A DNA stretch of 7,341 nt from Nitrososphaeria archaeon (lineage in GTDB: Archaea > Thermoproteota > Nitrososphaeria > JACIWG01). Below are positions 1-5,506 of the stretch, one piece after another. Under the pieces are notes generated by a model. That model was not told the origin of the DNA, did no database searches, and saw only the letters and a list, made by a program, of their open reading frames with translations. The position numbers and the translations under genes are program-made. The DNA is taken from assembly GCA_014361085.1 (NCBI GenBank), contig JACIWG010000041.1, forward strand, positions 4,698 through 12,038, given 5' to 3'. The number at the start of each line of letters is the position of its first letter. Position 1 is the first letter of the stretch.

Positions 1-267
1 TGTTCCCATAAGAATTCTACCCTTCCCTTTATACTCTACCCTGTCTTTTAGAATATCATATCCCATAGTAAATGCTGACATGATAGCTGAAAGTTGGGGT
101 AAAGCAAACTCTTTACCATATCTTTCACAAGCGTCCATCATTGCTCTACGAAGTTGATCCAAAATCTTTTCAGGTTCAACACCTTCAGAGAGAAGCCTTT
201 TTATTTCGTTTTGGACTTCAAAAGGTTTGAATTCCATTGCAAGTTGATAAATTTTATCAACACTCAT
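1..267 (-). CDS. Corrinoid (B12)-binding methyltransferase protein, N-terminal part (cut by window edge)
   Basis: The minus strand is open from an ATG at 267 to the left edge, giving 89 residues without a stop. The reading is MSVDKIYQLAME at the start and ends in KGKGRILMGT. Residues 1-75 look like the four-helix cap found ahead of cobalamin domains: an acidic stretch containing SEGVEPEKIL, then a helix with ACERYGKEFALPQLSAIM. The closing K-G-K-G-x-I-L-M-G-T is the usual first beta strand of the B12-binding Rossmann domain. In the family, the cobalt-ligating DxHxxG follows soon after and would lie outside the window. Whole proteins are about 200-230 residues, so roughly 40 percent is visible. 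The family carries a methyl group on corrinoid between a substrate methyltransferase and an acceptor such as tetrahydropterin or a thiol. The substrate cannot be told from this part. No Shine-Dalgarno site is seen. A TATA-like element lies about 39 bp upstream. The family call is strong and the substrate is unknown. Confidence 0.82.
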   Translation of the reverse strand, partial: MSVDKIYQLAMEFKPFEVQNEIKRLLSEGVEPEKILDQLRRAMMDACERYGKEFALPQLSAIMSAFTMGYDILKDRVEYKGKGRILMGT

Positions 268-297
268 ATTATCAACTGTAAATAGAATAAAAAAAGA

Positions 298-312
298 TGT
301 ATTTAAATATTT
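298..312 (-). promoter_or_regulatory. TATA-like promoter for the corrinoid protein gene
   Basis: An AT-only block centred near 305 (TTTAAATA) lies about 39 bp upstream of the minus-strand ATG at 267. With the usual archaeal TATA-to-start-site spacing of about 26 bp, this predicts a leader of roughly 12 nt. The whole spacer is very AT-rich, so the exact box is uncertain. An A7 run at 289-295 reads as T7 on the minus strand and could also help end transcription of the upstream glycosyltransferase gene. Confidence 0.4.
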
Positions 313-339
313 ATTATAAAATTTTAAACCACATTTTTT

Positions 340-1461
340 CTAAAAATTTTTCATAAAATTAATTATTTTTGTTACAACAGCCTCAGGAACATATTTCCTA
401 GCCCTACTACTTAATTCTAAACCTATCCTCTTTCTCGCCCCCTCATCTTCTATCACGTAAGCCAGTTTCCTGTAAAGTTCTTCCTCATTATACTCGTATA
501 AGCATTCTTGATAGTTTTCAGTAATTTCTGGGTAACTGCAGTGGTTTGGTAGTATGCAACAGTTTCCAGTGTACATTGCCTCCACCGTAGCGACTCCAAA
601 AGTTTCATGAATAGCGGTGGAAACTTGAATATGCGATTTCCATAGTGTAGGATAATATGGGTCTGCACCAGGCTTTTCAATAAAAAATACTCTATCCGGA
701 TACTTTCTCCTGAACTCCTTTAGCACTGAATCAATTTGAATATCATCGCATATGCTTCGCGTAAAAATTATTTGGATATCATATTTTTCTAGCAGTCTTT
801 CCATAACCCTGACAAACATTATGGGATTCTTGCTTGAAATAAGGTTGTGATTGAAGACAATGGTCAGTTTCTCAAATTTTTTATCAGTTTTAAGGCTGTC
901 TATAAGTTTTGCATTAATAGGTAATCCAACAATCCTATACTTTTCAAAAAGCTTGCATGCAACATTCTCGTTAAACTTTCTTATTTCTTCATCCATGACC
1001 TTGACAGCGTATTCTGAAACCTGAAATATCATGTCCATAACATAAAGGTTCGCTAAATCTGTAATCTCCATGCTAGGATAGTTAATGAATCTGAAAATGT
1101 CAGTAGGATTCCAGTGGCTTCCGTGAGTGTAACCGCATAACTTAACCCTACTTTTTAAATCACATAAAATTCTCCTTATCTCGCTTGGGAAATGGTGGAA
1201 GATATGGAATACGAAAATGTAGTCAACATCATCTTCTAATATGATGTGAATTAATTTCTTATAGCCCTCGTATATCCATTCGAGCTTAGAAACTGTTGGA
1301 GTTGACTCCTCAACATGAGGGATAACATCGATAACCTCAATGCCTCTGTTTCTCATTTCCTCTACAATTGCATCAGGAACAGTGGCACCGTATCCTATCA
1401 TGTCAGTTGCCATAGAATCTCCTTTCCTTAGAGTATAACTTCTAAGGAATGCAACCTTCAT
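340..1461 (-). CDS. Family GT4-like glycosyltransferase, QTMAN/GTDC1-like C-terminal domain
   Basis: This is a 373-residue soluble GT-B protein that should transfer a sugar from a nucleotide sugar. There is no signal peptide or membrane helix, so it is probably cytosolic. The N-terminal half starts MKVAFLRSYTLRKG and has an acceptor-side pattern with GYTHGSHWNPTD at 110-121. The C-terminal half holds a strand and loop, IVFNHNLISSKNP (201-213). It also holds the retaining-enzyme motif E-x7-E at E286 and E294 within HETFGVATVEAM, then a YPEI at 310-313. From memory, the spacing and wording of these C-terminal motifs resemble GTDC1/QTMAN, the tRNA-queuosine mannosyltransferase, more than ordinary GT4 enzymes. 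The N-terminal half does not look like that family's usual domain. An in-frame ATG 13 codons upstream (1500) exists, but I chose 1461. A TATA-like box lies exactly 26-27 bp before it, and the extra residues do not fit the beta-strand start. Donor and acceptor are unknown. Confidence 0.85.
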   Translation of the reverse strand: MKVAFLRSYTLRKGDSMATDMIGYGATVPDAIVEEMRNRGIEVIDVIPHVEESTPTVSKLEWIYEGYKKLIHIILEDDVDYIFVFHIFHHFPSEIRRILCDLKSRVKLCGYTHGSHWNPTDIFRFINYPSMEITDLANLYVMDMIFQVSEYAVKVMDEEIRKFNENVACKLFEKYRIVGLPINAKLIDSLKTDKKFEKLTIVFNHNLISSKNPIMFVRVMERLLEKYDIQIIFTRSICDDIQIDSVLKEFRRKYPDRVFFIEKPGADPYYPTLWKSHIQVSTAIHETFGVATVEAMYTGNCCILPNHCSYPEITENYQECLYEYNEEELYRKLAYVIEDEGARKRIGLELSSRARKYVPEAVVTKIINFMKNF

Positions 1462-1483
1462 AAACCATATTTTAAAATAAGGT

Positions 1484-1491
1484 GTATTAAA
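1484..1491 (-). promoter_or_regulatory. TATA box for the glycosyltransferase, leaderless start
   Basis: On the minus strand the octamer TTTAATAC is centred 26-27 bp upstream of the ATG at 1461, the usual archaeal distance from TATA box to transcription start. The mRNA should therefore begin at or next to the start codon. This placement decides the start: translation from the ATG at 1500 would put the promoter inside the gene. Confidence 0.55.
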
Positions 1492-1504
1492 GGTTTGCAA
1501 AAAG

Positions 1505-1512
1505 CTTTTATT
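1505..1512 (+). promoter_or_regulatory. TATA box for the alpha/beta hydrolase, leaderless start
   Basis: CTTTTATT is centred 26-27 bp before the ATG at 1535 and is preceded by the purine-rich CAAAAAG, which fits a BRE. The transcript should start at the ATG. The box is only about 20 bp from the divergent glycosyltransferase TATA box, so the two preinitiation complexes face away from each other in a compact 73-bp spacer and could compete. Confidence 0.55.
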
Positions 1513-1534
1513 TTTCCCAAAAGAAGATCAACCT

Positions 1535-2317
1535 ATGGAAGAAATTTATGTAAATTTTATTAGTGAAGGTGAAAAAATAGCTGGCGTCCTTCATGTGCCC
1601 GATAAAGTTCCAGCACCAGCAATAATATTCTGTCACGGTTTCACGGGAAACAGAATTGAAGCGCACCGTCTCTTTGTTTATGCTGCCAGAGAATTTTGTA
1701 AAAATGGTTTCACTACATTAAGGTTCGACTTTAGAGGATGTGGTGAAAGCGAAGGCTCCTACGATTCAATAACAATTTCAGATGAGGTTAAAGACTTAGG
1801 TAATGCATTAAACTTCCTCTATGACAGAAATGAGGCGCTGAAAGAGAAGTTGGGTGTTATAGGATTAAGTTTAGGCGGTATAATATCGATATTAACTGCG
1901 GCAGAAGATAATAGAATAAAGGCTGTGTGCACTTGGAGTAGTCCGGGAGACTTGAGAGAAATGGAGTCAAGCATTAAAAGCATGTTTGGAGAAGTAAGCC
2001 TAAACAGGCTCCTCCTAAAATCATACATAGACTTGCCTTCAGGAGACAGGATAGGAAGAAAATTCATATTAGATGCACTAAAACATAATGTTCTAAAAAG
2101 TGTTTCAAAAATTTCTCCAAGGCCAATTCTTATAGTGCATGGAACAAATGACAAACTAGTACCATTATCCCATGCTGAGAAACTCTACGAAAACGCTCTT
2201 AATCCGAAAGAAAAATATTTCATAGAAGGTTCGGATCATACATTTAATAAGTGGGAATGGCAGTGGCAGGCAATTAATCGCAGCCTAGAATTTTTCCAAA
2301 AAGTGTTCAAACAATGA
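1535..2317 (+). CDS. Alpha/beta hydrolase (esterase/acyl-hydrolase type)
   Basis: This is a 260-residue single-domain serine hydrolase with a complete catalytic set. The oxyanion loop HGF is at 34-36, and DFRGCGESEG at 65-74 is the usual turn after strand 4. The nucleophile elbow G-L-S-L-G-G at 110-115 places Ser112. Asp206 lies in GTNDKLVP and His235 in GSDHTF. The protein lacks a signal peptide and membrane helices, so it is cytosolic. The pattern belongs to the peptidase S9/dienelactone hydrolase-like esterases, including feruloyl/cinnamoyl-esterase relatives. A short helical cap at about 138-190 probably shapes the acyl pocket. The natural substrate cannot be read from sequence; carboxylester hydrolysis is the safest statement. 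The gene diverges from the glycosyltransferase and converges head-on with the GPN GTPase, with no base between the two stop codons. No ribosome binding site is visible, in keeping with a leaderless mRNA. Confidence 0.9.
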   Translation: MEEIYVNFISEGEKIAGVLHVPDKVPAPAIIFCHGFTGNRIEAHRLFVYAAREFCKNGFTTLRFDFRGCGESEGSYDSITISDEVKDLGNALNFLYDRNEALKEKLGVIGLSLGGIISILTAAEDNRIKAVCTWSSPGDLREMESSIKSMFGEVSLNRLLLKSYIDLPSGDRIGRKFILDALKHNVLKSVSKISPRPILIVHGTNDKLVPLSHAEKLYENALNPKEKYFIEGSDHTFNKWEWQWQAINRSLEFFQKVFKQ

Positions 2318-3073
2318 TTACGTTAAATCACCGCAAACACACATAGCCTCATTTATAATCCCATACAAGCTTCTAAACCCCGTTTCTTTTAAAGAAGAAA
2401 CTTTGACAAGCCTCTGACGCCAAGGCATCTGCGCCAAAGCCCTGCAAAGTAAAATAGCAGCACTCTTGTGGCCGCCAACACCCTCTTCAACAACCCTTTT
2501 CTCAAGATATTCACTGTCAGATAGTAACATTTCAAGATCTCTTCTCAGCTTCAGATCTGATTTGCTTATAGCGAGAACTGTCGGCATATCAAGTCTAACT
2601 TTCGCAATATTAGCCTGCATCAGCAAGACAGTTAAAGAAACGGGTTCTCTAACAAGCTTAGCTTCAACAAGAAATACTCCAACATTCCTTCCACTCTTAC
2701 CAATCTTGCTTATAAATGAAATTGCAGAATTCCTATAAAGAAGTATCTCAAGCTGTCCAGGAGTGTCAAAAATCCTAAAATCAACATCATATTCTAAAAT
2801 ATCTTTAAACCAAACCTTAAACATTTTATTCATTTTATCTACGCTAGAAAGTATGGCACCGTTAGGTCCAAGACCCTCATCAATCATAAGCTTCCTAGCA
2901 TCCACATACTTTTTAATATCAAATTCAGGAGCATACGGAAAATATTCTGCCGCAGGATCAAGATTACATACTATGGACTTGAAACCCTTTCTCCTAAGCC
3001 ACCTGTTGAAAGCGTAAGCTAACCTAGTTTTACCGCATCCAGCATTCCCTAAAAAGAATACGTTAAATATCAT
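2318..3073 (-). CDS. GPN-loop GTPase
   Basis: This 251-residue protein has all the marks of the GPN-loop GTPase family. The Walker A/G1 motif GNAGCGKT is at 9-16 and the switch-I-like NLDPAAE at 38-44. The family-defining Gly-Pro-Asn is at 69-71 within GLGPNGA, and the G3 motif DTPGQLE is at 103-109. A G4-position SKSD is at 170-173, where NKxD or TKxD is usual, and a G5-like SSLKETG at 226-232. GPN proteins work as homodimers in archaea; the GPN loop reaches across the dimer to the partner's active site. Eukaryotic relatives (Gpn1-3) help assemble and import RNA polymerase II. The archaeal role is not settled, but assembly of RNA polymerase or other complexes is a fair guess. The length is normal for the family. 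The start at 3073 puts Walker A at the usual distance from the N-terminus. It is a single gene, convergent with the hydrolase and divergent from HMG-CoA reductase. Confidence 0.94.
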   Translation of the reverse strand: MIFNVFFLGNAGCGKTRLAYAFNRWLRRKGFKSIVCNLDPAAEYFPYAPEFDIKKYVDARKLMIDEGLGPNGAILSSVDKMNKMFKVWFKDILEYDVDFRIFDTPGQLEILLYRNSAISFISKIGKSGRNVGVFLVEAKLVREPVSLTVLLMQANIAKVRLDMPTVLAISKSDLKLRRDLEMLLSDSEYLEKRVVEEGVGGHKSAAILLCRALAQMPWRQRLVKVSSLKETGFRSLYGIINEAMCVCGDLT

Positions 3074-3101
3074 AGTTGTCAGAAGTGAGTTAAAGATTGG
3101 A

Positions 3102-3113
3102 TTAATAAATAAA
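3102..3113 (-). promoter_or_regulatory. TATA-like promoter for the GPN GTPase
   Basis: On the minus strand a TTTATTTATTAA block is centred about 33-35 bp before the ATG at 3073, predicting a leader of only about 6-9 nt. No Shine-Dalgarno sequence is seen in the short leader. Confidence 0.45.
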
Positions 3114-3186
3114 GGTATCGCAGAAGACTTTCTACTGCTATTGGATGTGAATATCCTTTTTTAATTAGTCTCCTGTCTTACTTTTT

Positions 3187-3212
3187 TAACTGGAGTTATA
3201 ACTATATAAGTT
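3187..3212 (+). promoter_or_regulatory. HMG-CoA reductase promoter with paired AACT/AGTT palindromes
   Basis: The TATA box is TATATAAG at 3203-3210, centred about 33 bp before the ATG, so the leader would be about 7 nt. Two inverted repeats with the same arms are stacked here. The first is TAACT-GG-AGTTA at 3187-3198, just upstream of the TATA box. The second is AACT-ATATA-AGTT at 3200-3212, which encloses the TATA box. The arms thus run AACT, AGTT, AACT, AGTT within 25 bp. A dimeric regulator bound to the second palindrome would block TBP. This operator reading is inference. The repeats and the TATA box are seen directly. Confidence 0.5.
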
Positions 3213-3239
3213 CAAAATTTAAAGACTTTTAGATGATAT

Positions 3240-4517
3240 ATGTCTGAAAAAACATCACGTATTTCAGGATTTTATAAACTACCTTTAGAGGAAAGGTTGA
3301 AGATTGTTGCCGAATTCGCTGAACTTACAGAAGAGGAGACGATGCTGTTAAAAAAGGTAGGTAATCTTGACCTGTCTACTGCGGAAAGGATGATAGAAAA
3401 TGTTGTGGGAACAATGACCTACCCATTTGCTGTAGCAGTAAATTTTCTAATTAACGGAAAAGATAGGCTTATTCCAATGGTTATTGAAGAACCTTCCGTT
3501 GTTGCCGCAGCAAGTAATGCTGCCAAATGGGCTAGAGCAAAGGGAGGCATATTTACTTCAAGCACCGGCCCAATTATGATAGGCCAAATACAGTTAACCA
3601 GCGTAAGGGATCCATGGAATGTTAAGCTAAAGATTCTTGAGCATAAAAATGAGCTTGTCAGAATTGCTAATGAGCAGGATCCTACACTTGTAAGCCTAGG
3701 TGGTGGTGTAAAAGATATCGAAGTAAGGGTAATAGACACTTTAAAGGGGCCTATGGTGATCACCCACATTATTGTTGATGTTAGAGATGCAATGGGCGCT
3801 AACGCCGTTAATACTATGGCTGAAGCAATAGCACCATACATTGAAGACGTTTCTGGAGGAAAGGTTCTGTTGAGAATAATATCGAATTTGGCTGACAGGA
3901 GGCTTGTCCGCGCGAGAACTGTGATAGACAAGAATGAGATCGGAGGCGAAGATGTGGTTGACAGGATCGTTGACGCATGGGCATTCGCTTCAGCCGACCC
4001 GTATAGGGCTGCTACACACAATAAGGGTATCATGAACGGTATTATCGCTGTAGCCTTAGCCACAGCCCAAGACCATAGGGCTATTGAGGCTGGAGCCCAC
4101 GCTTATGCCTCACGTTCTGGAAAATATTCTCCTCTAACCGTTTGGGAAAAGAATAGTGAAGGTGACCTCGTAGGCTCATTAGAAATGCCTATGGCAGTAG
4201 GTCTAGTTGGCGGCGCTGTTAAGACTCATCCTGTTGCTAGGATAGCTTTAAAAATTCTTGGAGTGAAGACGGCCGATGAACTTGGAGAAATTATGGGTGC
4301 TGTTGGACTTATACAGAATTTGGCTGCATTAAAGGCTCTTGCAACAGAAGGTATACAGAGGGGTCACATGAAACTTCATGCAAGAAATATTGCTATTATG
4401 GCTGGAGCTACACCAGATATTATTGACATGGCGGTTGAAAGAATGGTTCAAGAGGGTAGGGTTCGCTTTGACCGTGCAAAAGAGATAGTTGAAGAGCTTA
4501 AGAAGATGAAATCATAA
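3240..4517 (+). CDS. mvaA: Hydroxymethylglutaryl-CoA reductase, class II
   Basis: This is a complete 425-residue HMG-CoA reductase, which converts HMG-CoA to mevalonate, the committed step towards archaeal isoprenoid lipids. It has no membrane anchor and the compact length of class II enzymes. The catalytic set known from Pseudomonas mevalonii HMGR is present. It comprises a glutamate in the EEPS motif (E84), a lysine in NKGIMNG (K262), an aspartate in AQDHRAIEAGAH (D278) and a C-terminal flap histidine in GHMKLHARN (H380). DAMGAN at 183-188 is the nucleotide-binding signature. An aspartate at D147 lies near the position that favours NADH in the Pseudomonas enzyme, a weak hint at NADH use. 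Class II enzymes are typical of bacteria and of some archaea such as Archaeoglobus and Thermoplasmata, and their presence in archaea is usually explained by old lateral transfer. Base composition and codon use look like the neighbours, so any transfer was not recent. The PAC2 gene follows after 81 bp. Confidence 0.97.
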   Translation: MSEKTSRISGFYKLPLEERLKIVAEFAELTEEETMLLKKVGNLDLSTAERMIENVVGTMTYPFAVAVNFLINGKDRLIPMVIEEPSVVAAASNAAKWARAKGGIFTSSTGPIMIGQIQLTSVRDPWNVKLKILEHKNELVRIANEQDPTLVSLGGGVKDIEVRVIDTLKGPMVITHIIVDVRDAMGANAVNTMAEAIAPYIEDVSGGKVLLRIISNLADRRLVRARTVIDKNEIGGEDVVDRIVDAWAFASADPYRAATHNKGIMNGIIAVALATAQDHRAIEAGAHAYASRSGKYSPLTVWEKNSEGDLVGSLEMPMAVGLVGGAVKTHPVARIALKILGVKTADELGEIMGAVGLIQNLAALKALATEGIQRGHMKLHARNIAIMAGATPDIIDMAVERMVQEGRVRFDRAKEIVEELKKMKS

Positions 4518-4567
4518 AGTTTTGGCAAAAATCTTTGAGAACGCTATCCTAAAACTATTTATTTTAC
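4518..4567 (+). terminator. Possible HMG-CoA reductase terminator overlapping the PAC2 promoter
   Basis: Directly after the TAA, AGTTTTGG at 4518-4525 can pair with CCTAAAACT at 4548-4556. This gives eight base pairs with one bulged T around a 22-nt loop. A U-rich stretch (ATTTATTTTA) follows. Archaeal termination mainly needs the T-rich tract and the hairpin may be incidental. Confidence 0.3.
4555..4565 (+). promoter_or_regulatory. TATA-like promoter for the PAC2-family gene
   Basis: CTATTTATTTT is centred about 39 bp before the ATG at 4599, predicting a leader of about 12 nt. GAAGG abuts the ATG and is too close to serve as a normal Shine-Dalgarno site. The gene may also be read through from HMG-CoA reductase. 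Confidence 0.4.
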
Positions 4568-4598
4568 GCAAAAGATATTGTAAGTTAAGTGTAGAAGG

Positions 4599-5363
4599 AT
4601 GCTTGACCTAAATTTTGTAGTCGACCTTGACCCAAGCATAGTTAGAGATAATCTTATATTTGTTGCAGGTCTCCCTGGAATGGGTTTAACTGGAAAACAG
4701 GCTGCCGACTATTTGATTGAACAGTTTAATGCGGTAAAAGTCTGCTCAGTTAACGCACCATATCTTGCTTCACCAGTCATATCATCTCATGATGGAGTTG
4801 TTGAAGACCTTATGAATGAAATTTTTAAACTATATTATGCTGAAGCGGGAGGAAAACAGTTCCTAATATTCACTGGAATAACTCAGCCAACTTCTCCAGA
4901 ATGGCAGCATCAGCTTTCATACAAAATTATTGACACAATCAGAGTTTACAGGCCAAAAATAATTTACACATTTGCTGCAACACCAATATATTCCTACAGA
5001 TGGAATGTTAACGTCTATGGAATAGCGACTAGAAGAGACCTTTTAGACGAATTAAGAGTTCACGGTGTTATACCATTCAAGGGTGAAGGTGTAATATCTG
5101 GTGTAAACGGTCTCCTTGTAGGCTATGGTAAACAGTTTGGTATAGATGGTGTAATACTTTTAGGTGAAACATACCTGACAGCTGGAAGAGACTTTATAGC
5201 ACCACTTTCCCTGCTAAGAGTTTTTTCTAAAGTCATAAATGTTGAAATAGATTTAAGGAAAATGGAGGACCTTGCACTATCATTTCATAAAAAATTTTAT
5301 GAATATGTTAAGGAGGAAAAGCGTGAAGAAAGCGAACAAGAAAATTTAGGCTACATATCATAA
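4599..5363 (+). CDS. PAC2-family protein (proteasome assembly chaperone-like)
   Basis: This 254-residue protein matches the PAC2 family. It has the N-terminal glycine-rich loop GLPGMGLTGK at 24-33. A central strand-rich section follows, including QFLIFTGITQP at 87-97. The family-typical GVNGLLVGYGKQFGIDGVILLGET spans 168-191. Eukaryotic PAC2 and archaeal PbaA/PbaB relatives help assemble or associate with the 20S proteasome. Many archaeal paralogues have no proven role, so a chaperone function is a family inference. The globular domain ends near residue 235 and is followed by a highly charged tail rich in E and K. The C-terminus reads GYIS: a tyrosine is present, but it is third from the end, not second, so it is not a strict HbYX proteasome-docking motif. 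There is no membrane segment. The gene lies 81 bp after HMG-CoA reductase on the same strand but has its own TATA-like box. It converges with the flavodoxin gene. Confidence 0.92.
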   Translation: MLDLNFVVDLDPSIVRDNLIFVAGLPGMGLTGKQAADYLIEQFNAVKVCSVNAPYLASPVISSHDGVVEDLMNEIFKLYYAEAGGKQFLIFTGITQPTSPEWQHQLSYKIIDTIRVYRPKIIYTFAATPIYSYRWNVNVYGIATRRDLLDELRVHGVIPFKGEGVISGVNGLLVGYGKQFGIDGVILLGETYLTAGRDFIAPLSLLRVFSKVINVEIDLRKMEDLALSFHKKFYEYVKEEKREESEQENLGYIS

Positions 5364-5370
5364 TCTCATA

Positions 5371-5405
5371 TTAACTTTTTATTATTTAACACATTTATAT
5401 TTTTT
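5371..5405 (+). terminator. Oligo-T termination region after the PAC2 gene
   Basis: Two T-rich tracts follow the stop codon, CTTTTTATT around 5375-5383 and TATATTTTTT ending at 5405. T-rich tracts on the non-template strand are the main termination signal of archaeal RNA polymerase. No stable hairpin accompanies them. Confidence 0.45.
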
Positions 5406-5506
5406 CATGCAACTGTTGTCAAAGAATTTTCCTGAAAGAATATTTAGAAAAATCTGGTTATAGGATAGAAACCATACAAAGATTGAGCCTTATTCAAGCT
5501 TTTTGA
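5390..5506 (+). pseudogene. Possible remnant of a protein gene, C-terminal fragment
   Basis: This plus-strand frame is open from just after a TAA at 5387-5389 to a TGA at 5504-5506. Its last 25 or so residues look protein-like: an amphipathic LKEYLEKSGYRIETIQRL, then SLIQAF. It has no ATG, and the T-rich terminator tract lies within its 5' part. It overlaps the convergent flavodoxin stop by 17 bp. It may be the tail of a decayed gene or chance coding of AT-rich DNA. No family is recognised. Confidence 0.2.

Noticed and set aside
1462..1500. Upstream in-frame ATG that would lengthen the glycosyltransferase by 13 residues
   Set aside because: The well-placed TATA box lies within this stretch, and the protein's natural first beta strand begins at the ATG at 1461.
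2466..3017. Plus-strand open frames of 84-90 codons opposite the GPN GTPase
   Set aside because: They are antisense shadows of a gene with complete GTPase motifs and have low-complexity Ser/Leu/Ile-rich products.
3143..3162. GGAT-loop-ATCC followed by six Ts, resembling a small intrinsic terminator between the divergent GPN and HMGR genes
   Set aside because: The stem is only 4 bp, no plus-strand gene ends nearby, and T runs are common in this AT-rich spacer.
3231..3247. AGATGAT then TCTGA near the HMGR start, resembling box C and box D of a C/D guide RNA
   Set aside because: The two boxes are only a few bases apart, with no room for a guide, and they overlap the promoter and start codon.
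3419..4063. Long minus-strand open frame of 214 codons opposite HMG-CoA reductase
   Set aside because: It is a shadow of the reductase gene; the product is Ala/Ser/Ile/Thr-rich with no domain pattern or promoter.
3240..5363. HMGR and PAC2 as a functional operon
   Set aside because: They share a strand with an 81-bp gap, but PAC2 has its own TATA-like box and the two families have no known joint role. Read-through remains possible.
5407..5463. ATG-started 18-codon ORF on the plus strand after PAC2
   Set aside because: Very short, no TATA box at the expected distance, and its product has no recognisable pattern. The alternative frame in the same place looks more protein-like.
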